Assembly: GCF_019175385.1 (NCBI RefSeq)
Contig: NC_083338.1
Coordinates: 62,528,884-62,592,883, forward strand
From: Lycium barbarum
Lineage: Eukaryota > Streptophyta > Magnoliopsida > Solanales > Solanaceae
DNA length: 64,000 nucleotides
Direction: 5' to 3'
The position numbers and the translations under genes are program-made. The notes under the pieces were generated by a model. It had not been told where the DNA came from, ran no database searches, and worked only from the letters and a program-made list of their open reading frames with translations. Positions 1 through 11,467 of the stretch are shown here, one piece after another. Positions within the stretch are counted from its first letter, which is position 1, and the number at the start of each line of letters is the position of its first letter.

Positions 1-500
1 TAAAGGACGCGGTGAATGGAGTCGTCATGTATGCGGACATCACATATCATATACACATATAACAGACCCCAGCCCTTTAATGAGGGACGCGGTGGATGGA
101 GACATATATCATATGTGCTTATGACAGAACCCGGCCCTTTAGTGAGGGACGCGGTGAATCAGAATCATGCATGTCAAATCATATATCATATATGCATATA
201 ACGTGCCCCGGCCCTCCATTGAGGGACGCGGTAAATGAAATCATGTATGCCAATGTCATATATCATGTATGCATGTAACGTGCCCCGACCCTCTATTGAG
301 GGACGCGGTAAATCATATATCATGTATGCATGTAACGTGCCCCGACCCTCTATTGCGGGACGCGGTGAATCATATATCATATGCCATCCTGGCCACCACC
401 CCGTCATCATATCATCATGTAATCATATCATATATAACGTGCCCCGACCCGCAAGTGAGAGGGACGCAGTGACCCTGGCCCGGGACGCAGTGAAGGACAT
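1..500. repeat. Minisatellite with GAGGGACGCGGT core
   Basis: About eight degenerate copies of a 57-79 bp unit, each ending in GAGGGACGCGGT followed by an AT-rich CATATATCATATATGCAT stretch. Cores lie near 4, 83, 142, 222, 300, 357, 457 and 482. Most units contain a CCCTC-N4-GAGGG inverted repeat. The short reading frames here are by-products of the repetition. Confidence 0.8.
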
Positions 501-2616
501 ACTGAGACTTGCACGAACAGAGTAGTGCGAAACCATATGCACATAAATCAAGACTCGATAGATACATACACTTACCGATATCTGAAGGTTCAGAAACAAG
601 TTTCGGGTCGATCCGATTTAGTATAAGAAAGTTATGAGCGTTCGAAGTACAGAACGTTCTACAAGCGTTTCAGAAGCCATTTTTGGAAAACCGAAGCCAT
701 ACTCATATCAAGTACCTTTCAGATATCGTTACAGATCAAATCAAATAGAGCTTTTGGGACCATATGTACTTGAAAGTTACGGACATTTTTACCACAGAAC
801 TTTTACGAACATTTCAAAGCAAATCCGAGATCTTTTACGAAAGTTAGGGGCATTAAAACTTACTGAACTCTTTTAGAAACACAATTCTTTATGCTTATCT
901 CGTTATTCAATCTTATAGTAAGCTCGACCATATCAGACATACTTGTATCAGAAGTGAATCAGAGTCATAGACAACCTCGGAAACATATCAGACAGAGCTT
1001 CGGAATCACGGATACATATCAAACTATATGAAGTATCTTATTTATTTGTTAATCATACAGTAGACTTTGCCATACGAAACATGCTCATGAAAAAAGGGAA
1101 TAAGCATCATAACCGAGCTCGAAATCAAAGAGTAGAGTTACCCCAAGTTGCATATCATACCTTATCTGGCTCTAGGACATGCCAAAAGAAAGAAAGGGTA
1201 AACCTTACATACCTGTCCCACGTCCAATTATCTAGGCTTATTTGTCCAAACTTGCTAATCTACATTAAAGAGAATTGACATAATCATTAAGCACATCATC
1301 ACACACTTGTCTTAGTTCTTCAAACGAATTTACTTATAACCTGCCGAAATTTCGGCAGCATCTCCCCTGTAAATACACCATCCCCGAGAATCCATATCGG
1401 CCAAATTATCAACAACAAATCCGAGAATGCAACTCGACCACATTATTAACAATAATTCGAAATCTCCCAAACTTAGCAAGGACAATAACCACATTGTTTT
1501 CCTCCAATTCATGAACTACACCAACAATCTACATATTAACAACTTTGTCAATCAATTCAAAATACATTCTAACGTTAGTAATTTCTTTTACATAATTCGA
1601 CAACACTTTTCTTATGTCCAATTCAATCACAACAACCAACTTAAAACCTTCCAAACTCAATAAAATCAACACATTTCTCCCTTCCAAATTCATGCATTAT
1701 ACCCATAACTACACGTTCACAACATTATTCCTACAAGTATAAGATTTCATGCTAGTGTCACATTAGCTCCTTCAATAATCCCACAATAATCACAACTTCA
1801 TTTCAAACCATTAAATCCTTATTTTACATCATAGAATCTACCATAATAATAACTAAAGCACAATAAAATCACTTCATCATATCTACACAACACAACACAT
1901 ATTCGGCCAAGCCCCTACTTGCACGGCTACAACATATTATCCACACTTTCATGAATTTCATCCATTTCTTCACTCTACAACATATACAAACCATCCATAA
2001 CATATAAAAAGGATTGAACACATACCTTTCTTCACTTGTCCCTTCTTGCTCGGCTAGGTTCACCACTTGCATAATAAATGCACCTATTGCTCAAATAACC
2101 ATTCCATGTTAATTAGGGCCTTCCATTTGGTGGAAATACTAGAAGAAAATATTTTTTTTGATGAGTTTTCCATGGGTTCAATTTTGGCCATGGTGGCCGA
2201 ACCCCCTCTCCTCTTCTTCTTTCTTTCTCTTCTTCTACAAGCTTCTTGATTTTAGAAGATAAATATGTATTATTTTCTTCCACCACTTGTCTATATATAT
2301 ACATAGGCCCCTCAAGTAAAAACATGGACACATGGCCATGTGTGGGGCCCAATCTTTATGTCACATGGCCAAAGTGGCATTTTCAGGAACTTTCAAGACT
2401 TTTTTGTGAAATTCCCATTTTACCCCTAGCCTTCCACAATATTACCATGAGCCACTTTGCGAATTTACCTTTTTACCCTTAGCCTTTCTCAATATTTCCA
2501 TACTAATAATATTCATAAACAACTTGTACATTAAAATAATTTTGGAAAATGGTCTTGCCCTTAACTTACCACGACTACCTCGAAATATCCGAACGTACAA
2601 AGTACGGGCTATAACA
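1..2616 (-). repeat. LTR J, minus orientation, right-hand part (left end outside window)
   Basis: The right end reads ataaca, so on the minus strand the LTR starts TGTTATAGCCCGTACTTTGT, close to the start of element D's LTR. No coding frame is convincing. Read on the minus strand it shows a TATA-like run at 2290-2306, a first donor AAG|GTATGT near 2031, the motif GCCGAAATTTCGGC at 1343-1356, and a 47-nt putative micro-exon at 1213-1259 bounded by TGTAG and GTATGT. The tandem hairpin repeat at 1-500 follows. The region that would carry the LTR 3' end lies left of the window. It is homologous in plan, but not closely in sequence, to the E-family LTRs. Confidence 0.7.
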
Positions 2617-2924
2617 GATATTGTCTTCTTTGGACCTAGACCCTCACGGCTTTAAAACGCATCACTAGGAGGTAATAAATGCTTACTTATATATCCAGCA
2701 CCACTCCTGTGTTATGCCGATGTGGGAATTTTCTCCTAAGCCGGGGTGTCACATACACCCCTTCTTATGGACTCAGCATCCTAGCTGAGATTTGCCCCAC
2801 TGCATGGGATTTGCCTAGACTCAGCACTGAGGTTTGCCCCGCCTATCTGGGATTTGCCTAAGCTCAGTTGAACTCTGGCCCACCATCGACAAGGCTGACA
2901 CAGGAGTGGCTCTGATACCATCTA
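2617..2924 (-). repeat. Unclassified repeat fragment with Met-tRNA primer binding site
   Basis: On the minus strand the sequence begins with a primer binding site TGGTATCAGAGC (2909-2920) directly after an LTR end (GGGTGACA at 2925). It then has repeated GGCAAATCCCA / GGGCAAATCTCAG units and, from about 2755 leftwards, a TGTGACACCCCGGCTTAGG stretch with TCCCACATCGG, a motif I associate with short non-coding LTR elements (TRIMs). No coding capacity is seen. It may be the 5' leader of a second copy of element X or an independent TRIM-like element. Confidence 0.5.
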
Positions 2925-3209
2925 TGTCACCCAACATTTCATCGGAGGCCTCACAATTACAAACAAAAATGCACATATACATAAAATCATCATACGAATC
3001 CACCCATGGCCTCAGAATTCCCAACGGAGTTCTAATTTCCTACGTCACCCCCGATGGGCATAACAAAATTAGCAACAAATCACAATAAGTCAAATTTTTA
3101 GATCTTACACTTGTACAACTGAGTTTCTATTAGCTCATTCTACCCTTGGGAAAGTTCTATTTGGTGTGGTGATCCTGCATTTCCCATAATGACCGAGAGG
3201 ATCGTTACA
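2925..3209 (-). repeat. Short LTR, probably the 3' LTR of element X
   Basis: A 285-bp segment which on the minus strand starts TGTAACGATCC and ends GGGTGACA. It lies just downstream of the X pol end (3268) and next to a primer binding site on its other side. Terminal TG and CA are present. A G-rich tract about 25 bp upstream is a plausible polypurine tract. The other X LTR is not found in the window, so the assignment rests on position. Confidence 0.5.
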
Positions 3210-3267
3210 CCAGATACTAATTAAAACACCGTTCATCCCCCAACGGACAAGGATAAGGAAACTAGGA

Positions 3268-6062
3268 AAAGTTACCTGACTCGGTGAAAAGCTGAGGATA
3301 CTTGCTACACATATCATATTCTGTTTCTCAAGTAGCTTCCTCCACCAGATGATTCTTCTACTGAACTTTCACATAGGCTATTTCCTTGGACCTCAACTTG
3401 CGAACATCCCTATCTAAGATAACAACAGGCTCTTCCTCATATGTCCAATTCACATCTAACAAAACCGAATCCCAACGAATTATGTACGAAACATAGTCAT
3501 GGTACCTCTTCAACATCGAAATGTGCAATACCGGATGAACGCTTGATAGACCCGAAGGTAAATCCAACTTGTAAGCCACCTCCCCCACACGTTTGAGGAT
3601 CTCAAATGGCCTAATGTACCTCAGGCTAAGCTTGACCTTCTTTCCAAACCTCATCACACCCGCTTGCTCTCCCTCTCCAAACTTAAGATCTCGTACTTTA
3701 CGGTTCGCATACTCCTTCTGACTACTCTGTGCTGCCAAAAGCTAAGCTTGAATCACCTTCACTTTCTCTAGGGACTCCCTCAGAAGATCAGTACCCTAAG
3801 ATCTCACCTCAAACTTCTCAAATAACTCAATAGGAGACCTGCACCTCCTCCGATATAACACCTCAAACAGAGCCATATCAATACTCGAGTGGTAGCTATT
3901 ATTGTATGTAAATTCGGCTAAAGGAAAGAACTGGTTCCAATGCCCACCACTATCACACACGCACGAAGCATATCTTCAAGAACTTGAATGGTCCGCTCAG
4001 ACTGCCCGTCAGTCTGTGGGTGGAATGCTATACTAAGATCCAACCTCGTACCCAACTCCTCATGCAAATGCTCCAAAAAATTGGATGTGAACGTTGTGCC
4101 CCTGTTGGACACAATGGAGATAGGAACCCCATGGAGCCTAACCACCTCACAAATGTAGATTTTAGCCAATTTCTCCGCATCATAAGTTATCTTCACCGGA
4201 ATAAAGTTGGCAGACTTAGTCAACCTATTAACAATAACCCAGATAGAGTCAAACTTCCCCAACGTCTTCGGAAGACCAACTACGAAGACCATGGTTATTC
4301 TTTCCCACTTCCACTCAGGAATGGGCATCCTCTAAAGTGTACCTCTAGGTTTCTGATGTTTATACTTCACCTGTTGGTAGTTTAGACACTGAGCAACAAA
4401 CTCCACTATATCATGCTTCATCCTAGTCCAGCAGTAGTGTTGTCTCAAATCGCGATACATCTTGGTAGCACCAGGATGAATATAATACTTCGAACTATGA
4501 GCCTCAGTCAGAATGGTTTTGATCAAATCACCCATGCGTGGCACCCAAATTCGCCCCTTAATCTGCAACACCCCCTCTTCATCAATCACAGCCTCCTTGG
4601 CCTCTCCACGCAACACCTTGTCACGAATTTTGCAAAACTTAGCATCTTGAAACTGCTTAGCCTTAATCTGCTCCAGAAAGGATGACCGAGCCTCAATACA
4701 AGCCAACACCCTGCCTGTGTTAGAAATATCCAACCTCATAAAACTATTAGCCAGAGTTTGAACCTCTCTAGCTAACGGATGCTCCGAAGAAATCAAACGA
4801 GCTAAACTTCCCATACTAGCTGACTTCCTGCTCAACGCGTCAGCTACTACATTTGCTTTACCCAGATGATACAAAATGGTGATGTCATAATCTTTCAACA
4901 GTTCCATCCACCTCCGCTGCCTAGAGTTCAGATCCCTCTGAGTGAACACATGTTACAAACTACGATGGTCAGTGTACACCTCACAATGAACACCATACAA
5001 GTAGTGCCACCAGATTTTCAATGCAAACAACACCGCTGCCAATTCTAACCCATGAGGAGGGTAGTTCTTCTCATGCACGTTCAACTACCGTGAAACATAG
5101 GCAATCACCTTTTTTTCTTGTATCAAAATAGCACCCAAACCAAAACGTGAAGCATCATAATAAACAATAAAATCCTTGCCCTCCATGGGCAATGCTAGAA
5201 TAGGTGTTATAGTCAGCAATATCAAGAGCTTTTAAAATCTCTCCTCACAATCATCGGACCACTAAAACAGTACCTATATCTGAATCAAGCAAATCAAATG
5301 AGAAGCAATAAAGACAAACCCTTTCACAAACCGATGATAGTAGCTAGCCAGACCTACGAAACTACAGATCTCGATCACTGATGTGGGCCTAGCCCATTCC
5401 CTGACTGCCAGAATTTCCTAAGGATGCACCATAATACCCTCATTCGAAATAACATGTCCCAAGAAAGACACAGAAGAAAACCAGAATTCACACTTAAAGA
5501 ATTTAGCATACAGCTCCTTCTGCCGCAATACCCAGAGAGCAATCCTCAAACGTTTCTCATGCTCCTCCTTACATCTAGAGTACACTAGGATATCATCAAT
5601 GAAAACTATCATAAAAGAGTCTAGAAAGGGCTTAAACACACTGTTCATCAAATTCATAAACGCAGCTGGGGCATTAGTAAGCGCTAAAGACTTAACTAAG
5701 AACTCATAGTGTCCATACCTGGTCTGAAAAGTCGTTTTAGGAGCATCCTCTGCTCAAATCTTCAATTGGTGATACCCTAACCTTAAATCAATTTTAGAGA
5801 ACACATAAGCTCCCTATAACTGATCAAATAAATCATCAATACGGGGAATGGGATACTTTTTTCGGACAGTTACCTTATTCAGCTGACGGTAATCAATGCA
5901 CATACGCATAAACCCATCCTTCTTCTTAACAAACAACACCAGAGCACCCCAAGAAGAGGTACTTAGGAAAATAAGCCCCTTACGCAAACGATCTTGCAAC
6001 TACTCTTTTAATTCCCTTAGTTCTGTCGGCACCATCCTATAAGGTGGAACAGAGATAGGACG
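3268..6062 (-). pseudogene. pol: Element X pol, RT to chromodomain (broken Ty3/gypsy chromovirus)
   Basis: Reading leftwards from 6062: reverse transcriptase ([11 protein letters not shown] about 5900; [10 protein letters not shown] about 5595), RNase H with its C-terminal [11 protein letters not shown] (about 4830), the integrase HHCC region (4332-4600), the integrase core (3918-4328) and a chromodomain-type C-terminus (3268-3450, ending near KYPQLF). The frame is broken by several stops (one is a TGG-to-TAG-type change after VKVQ at 3358) and by frameshifts, for example around 5100-5400. In the integrase the first catalytic Asp is Val (GTC, 4287-4289) and the second is Asn (AAC, 4104-4106), while the Glu in QSERTI remains. 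The upstream part of the same protein resumes at 18475, beyond the inserted composite element. Confidence 0.9.
6058..6062. other. Left target site duplication GGACG
   Basis: GGACG precedes LTR A and is repeated at 18475-18479 after LTR C. Element X's reading frame is continuous across one copy (PGTRP before the insertion, ISVPPYRM after it), so the pair marks the insertion. Confidence 0.9.
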
Positions 6063-8493
6063 TGTTACACCTCAGAAATTTCCCAGTGAACGTACACCGA
6101 ATAGACTAACGAAGAATACGAGTATACGATGTTTTAGTGAGAAGGGAACGACATTTGACGACCTTAGGTAAGATTCCAAAGTCAATGGGAACAAGAGATA
6201 GATTATGCTCCACAATGGCTAATTATAGGTCCTGAAGACGTGAAAGTTGCAGATTTGCACTTTGGCCCAGTTGGTTGTAAAGTGAAATACGGACCGTAAA
6301 GTAGTATATGGCCCGTAAACCACCATGTCGTATTCCAACTCACAAAACTTCAACTTTCTGCCAAATGTTCAAATGGTTAAATACGACATGGAATACGACC
6401 CGTAAATCGAAATACGGACCGTAAACTGCGATCGTAAATCGCCATTATCCTCAGCTTACCTTTCTGGTTTTGATATACTTAAATACGACCACGGTATACG
6501 ACCCGTAAAATGGAATACGGACCGTAAACTGGGTTTACGACCACTGTGCACTTCAGTCACTGTTCATTCCGGATTAGATTTTAAGTCATTAAAAGGAGAC
6601 CTAACCTCATCCAATACATTAATTCCACAATATTTCTCTCAGGAAGCCTCTAAAATATTCTCTACATTTCAACTACAAGAATTCAAAGGAAACTAGTGAT
6701 CAACTATATGAAACCCACGAAATCAAGTGTAAGAATCACACTAAAGTTCATCTTTCTCAAGAAAACTCAAAAGAAGTGAAGTAGGGTTTTGGTGCTAGAG
6801 GAGTAATTCCATTCAAAGCTTGTTCAACCATCATCTAAGGTACGTTTCATGACTAAAACATGTTGTTTAAGGTATTGGAAGGTTAATATACTTGAATTGT
6901 AAAAAGACATAGGAAATGGGTCATTTATGAGTGAATAGTGTCATGGTTGGATAATAGTTGGGTTGAATTATGAATGTGAGAGTGTTGTGTTATGAATACG
7001 TTATGAGTGACATTTAAACAATGAAATAAGTATTATATATGAGGAAACGCGATAGTAAGCTATAACCATAAATGTGGAGAAATTGAAGAGAAATGGTGGA
7101 TTGTGGTCAATATATATAAATGATGATTGTTGATTGCGATATTTTGAATGTTGTTGTGAGCGTTTGGGAGTTGATATAGCATATGGGAAAGGTAGTATAA
7201 ACCAAGGAAGTGCCGCCCAATTTTCCCTAGAATTAGTAGCGCGTTCTTATAGTTGATTAACTAACGTAAATCCGAATTCTCTTTTGAAGGTAGAAACGTG
7301 ATATCGAAGGAGAACAAGCGAACGATAGCTTAGTTAGACGTCAAAGGTATGTGAGGCTAGCCTCTTCTTTCTAATGGCATGAATCTTCTAGCATGATTTT
7401 CCTTCCTCTTCATGAGTTCCTATATTCCGGAAAGCTAAAAGCCTATATCTATGAATGGTACTATAATATAAGAGATATGATATGATGATCATAAAATGGA
7501 ATGATGATATTTATTGCTCACACTCACCTTATATGTTGGTTCCTTCAAGTTGAGGAAGGATGCCGATAATTTCTCCATAATGAAATCGGAGGATCACGAC
7601 CTTGCGTCACCCCGATAGAGTAAAGTTGTTATCAAGCCTTTTGCATGTATTATGATAAGTATGTTATGATAAGTATATTGTGATGAGCATGCATGATGAT
7701 GATATAACACCGCGCCTAGTTGGCCGGGCAGTCACCGCTAAGGCGGGCAGCTATATGATACACCATGGCCAAATGGCATGGGCAGACACCACTAGTGGGC
7801 GGCATGAGATGATACCCCGGACGCGGGACGCCTGGACGCAGGCTAATGTTATGATTATCACACCGAGCCGATATGGACGGGCAGTTTATGCATTGTCACA
7901 TCGTACCTATATGGGCGGCAACTTATATATTTAGGCATACATGACATGATGATGATTATGAGTAAGCCAGCATGCACTATTTCTTTTACACTTTACCCTA
8001 TTCCTTGTTTATGCCTCTCATATTCAGTACAATGTTCGTACTGACATTCGTTTTCTTGGACATTGTGATCATGCCCACAGGTAGACCGGGAGGAAAGCTC
8101 GACCAAGACTAGCAGTAGCTGTCAGCTGAGTGAAAGAACTCCTTTGTTCGGAGGTGCTTATGACGATTCTTTTGTGTATATTCATGTATATGTATTTTTG
8201 GGCATGACGGGGTCTTGTCGCGTCCTTATGTATAGCACTCCAGTAGAGACTCGTAGATGCGCAGTGTGGGTTAGATGGTTTCACGAGATGCTATTATATG
8301 TACATATTATTTTGATGGTCGAGAGGCACATGTATATAAAAGTTATTTATGTTTCCATAAAAAATATGATTTTCCTACAATTTGAGTATAAAGCTGATAA
8401 AAGAGCATTAAATGGGCAGGATGAGTAGTAGAACGAGTGGTGCTCGGTGGCTAGCCCCGGGTACCCGTCCCGGCCCCTAGCTGGGTCGTGACA
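6063..8493 (+). repeat. LTR A of the composite element
   Basis: Starts TGTTACACCTC and ends GGGTCGTGACA. It shows the TACGGNCCGTA palindrome cluster (about 6270-6545), a TATA-like CATTAAAAGG (about 6590), first donor AAG|GTACGT at 6840, putative micro-exon 7294-7346 (53 nt), GGCGGGCAG repeats with CCCCGGACGCGGGA (about 7685-7925), hairpin block 8023-8080 and candidate acceptor AG at 8079-8080. It is more diverged from B and C than those are from each other. Confidence 0.92.
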
Positions 8494-8785
8494 AAAGTGG
8501 TATCAGAGCGGTTCAGTCCTAGGAAGTGTCTACGAGCCGTGTCTAGTAGAGTCTTGTTTATGGTGTGTTGCGCGCCACATCAATAAACAGGAGGATACAG
8601 GGCATTTAGGAAAAATGACCATCCTTCTTCTTATGAAATTGTGTGATAGAGCCCTGTGAGGCGATGATATTATGGGTTGTGTGATAGGTTGGTAGTGCCA
8701 AATTACAAGGGAAACTCTGGCGAAATTTTCATAGAATCCCGAGTATTTAACATCCGAGGACGAATGTTCCAAAAGGGGGGAAGAG
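8494..8785 (+). repeat. Internal region reduced to 292 bp
   Basis: Contains an intact primer binding site TGGTATCAGAGC (8499-8510) and about 160 bp of 5' leader, then jumps at GATAGAGCC|CTGTGAGG (about 8645-8660) to the last 130 bp of the internal region, including the PPT hairpin (8749-8768) and purine tract AAAAGGGGGGAAGAG. Against the longer copy this removes about 11423-15864 (4.44 kb), with AGCC shared at both breakpoints. Confidence 0.9.
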
Positions 8786-11262
8786 TGTTACACCTCGAAA
8801 ATTTCCCCGCGAACGTACAACGAATAGACTAACGAAGAATACGAGTATACGATGTTTTAGTGAGAAGGGAACGACGTTTGACGACCTTAAGTAAGATTCC
8901 AAAGTCAATGGGAACAAGAGATAGATTATGCTCCACAATGGCTAATTATAGGTCCTGAAGACGAGAAAGTTGCAGATTTGCACTTTGGCCCAGTTGGTCG
9001 TAAAGTGAAATACGGACCATAAAGTAGTATACAGCCCGTAAACCACCATGTCATATTCCAACTCACAAAACTTTAACTTTCTGCCAAATGTTCAAACGGT
9101 TAAATACGACTTGGAATACGGCCCGTAAATCGAAATACGGACCGTAAACTGCGATCGTAAATCGCCATGATCCTCAGCTTACCTTTCTGGTTTTGATATG
9201 CTTTAATACGACCACAGTATACGGCCCGTAAACTGGAATATGGACCATAAACAGGGTTTACGACCACTGTGCACTTCAGTCACTGTTCATTCCGGATTAG
9301 ATTTTAAGTCATTAAAAGGAGACCTAACCTCATCCAGTTCATTCCAATTCCACGATATTTCTCTCAAGAAGCCTCTACAATACTCTCTACTCTTCAACTA
9401 CAAGAATTCAAAGGAAACTAGTGATCAACTACATGAAACCCACGAAATCATGTGTAAGAATCACACTAAAGTTCATCTTTCACAAGAAAACCCAAAAGAA
9501 GTGAAGTAGGGTTTTGGTGCTAGAGGAATAATCCTATTCAAAGCTTGTTCAACCATCATCTAAGGTAAGTTTCATTACTAAAAAATGTTGTTTAAGGTAT
9601 TGGAAGGTTAATATACTTGAATTGTAAAAAGACATAGGAAATGGGTCATTTATGAGTGAATAGTGTCATGGTTGGATAGTAGTTGGGTTGGATTATGAAT
9701 GTGGGAGTGTTGTGATTATGAATACGTTATGAGTGACATTTAGACCATGAAATAAGTATTATATATGAGGAAACGCGATGGTAAGCTATAACCATAAATG
9801 TGGAGAAATTGAAGAGAAATGGTGGATTGTGGTCAATGTATATAAATGATGATTGTTGATTGCGATATTGTGAATGTTGTTGTGAGCGTGTGGGAGTTAA
9901 TATAGCATATGGGAAAGGTAGTATAAACCAAGGAAGTGCCGCCCAATTTTCCCTAGAATTAGTAGCGCGTTCTTATAGTTGATTAACTACCGTAAATGTG
10001 AATTCTCTTTTGAAGGTAGAAATGTGATATCGAAGGAGAACAAGTGAACGATAGCTTAGTTAGACGTCAAAGGTATGTGAGGCTAGCCCCTTCTTTCTAA
10101 TGGCATGAATCTTCTAGCATGATTTTCCTTCCTCTTCATGAGTTCCTATATTCCGGAAAGCTAAAAGCCTATATCTATGAATGGTAATATAAGATAAGAG
10201 ATATGATATGATGATCCTAAAATGGCATGATGTTATTTAATGCTCACACTCACCTTATATGTTGGTTCCTTCAAGGTGAGGCAGGATGCCGATAATTGCT
10301 CCATAATGAAACTGGGGGATCACGACCTTACGTCACCCCGATAGAGTAAAGTTGTTCTCAAGCCTTTTGCATGTATTATGATAAGTATGTTATGATCAGT
10401 ATATTGTGATGAGCATGCATGATGATGATATAACACCGCGCCTAGTTGGCCGGGCAGTCACCGCTAAGGCGGGCAGCTATGTGATACACCATAGCCAAAT
10501 GGCATGGGCAGACACCACTAGTGGGCGGCATGAGATGATTCCCCGGACGTGGGAGGCCTGGATGCAGGCTAATGTTATGATTATCACACCGATCCGATAT
10601 GGACGGGCAATTTATGCATTGTCACACCGTACCTATATGGGCGGGCAGCTTATATATTTATGCATACATGACATGATGATGATTATGAGTAAGCCAGCAT
10701 GCACTATTTCTTTTACACTTGACAGTCAGATACAGTTATTCCATATTGATACTTCTTGTTTGCCTTATTTCCCTGTTTATGCCTCTCATACTCATTACAA
10801 TATTCGTACTGGCGTCCGTTTTCTTTGGACGCTGTGATCATGCCCACAGGTAGACCGGGAGGAGAGCTCGACCCAGACCAGCAGTAGCTGTCAGCTGAGT
10901 GAAAGCACTCCTTTGTTCGGAGGTGCTTATGACGATTCTTTTGTGTATATTCATGTATATGTATTTTTGGTCATGACGGGGTCTTGTCCCGTCCTTATGT
11001 ATAGCACTCCAGTAGAGGCTCGTAGATGCGCAGTGTGGGTTAGATGGTCTCAAGAGATGCTATTATATGTAAATATTATTTTGATGGCCGAGAGGCACAT
11101 GTATATAAAAGTTATTTATGTTTCCATATAAAATATGATTTTCCTACAATTTGAGTATAAAGCTGATAAAAGAGCATTAAACGGGAAAGATGAGTAGTAG
11201 AACGAGTGGTACTCGGTGGCTAGCCCCGGGTACCCGTCCCGGCCCCTAGCTGGGTCGTGACA
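8786..11262 (+). repeat. LTR B of the composite element
   Basis: 2477 bp, TGTTACACCTCG to GGGTCGTGACA. Palindrome cluster about 8995-9270, first donor AAG|GTAAGT at 9565, putative micro-exon 10020-10072 (53 nt, GGTAG before, GTATGT after), candidate acceptor 10848-10849. The long frame at 10406-10837 lies in what I read as intron 2 and recurs only because LTRs B and C are near-identical. Confidence 0.93.
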
Positions 11263-11266
11263 AAAG

Positions 11267-11278
11267 TAGTATCAGAGC
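11267..11278 (+). other. Primer binding site, mutated
   Basis: TAGTATCAGAGC sits 4 bp after LTR B. The expected initiator Met-tRNA complement is TGGTATCAGAGC, so one position is changed (G to A). The copy after LTR A is unchanged. Confidence 0.85.
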
Positions 11279-11467
11279 GGTTCAGTCCTAGGAAGTGTCT
11301 ACGAGCCGTGTCTAGTAGAGTCTTGTTTATGGTGTGTTGCGTGCCACATCAATAAACAGGATGCTACAGGGCATTTAGGAAAAATGGCCATCCTTCTTTT
11401 TATGAAATTGTGTGATAGAGCCATGTATAAGACTTTATCCTCCCTAATAGTGTTTTGTGATTTAAGA

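Noticed and set aside
634..876. 80-codon frame in LTR J as a gene
   Set aside because: The corresponding segment in the E LTRs is non-coding and lies in the putative intron.
1427..1663. 78-codon and similar short frames in LTRs J, E and G (e.g. 54146-54493, 60009-60317)
   Set aside because: Asn/Thr/His-rich low-complexity frames in AT-rich LTR introns, not kept between LTR copies.
10406..10837. 143-codon frame repeated at 17618-18049 (and shortened at 7680)
   Set aside because: It recurs only because LTRs B and C are copies. LTR A has it disrupted, it lies in an LTR non-coding repeat region and resembles no protein I know.
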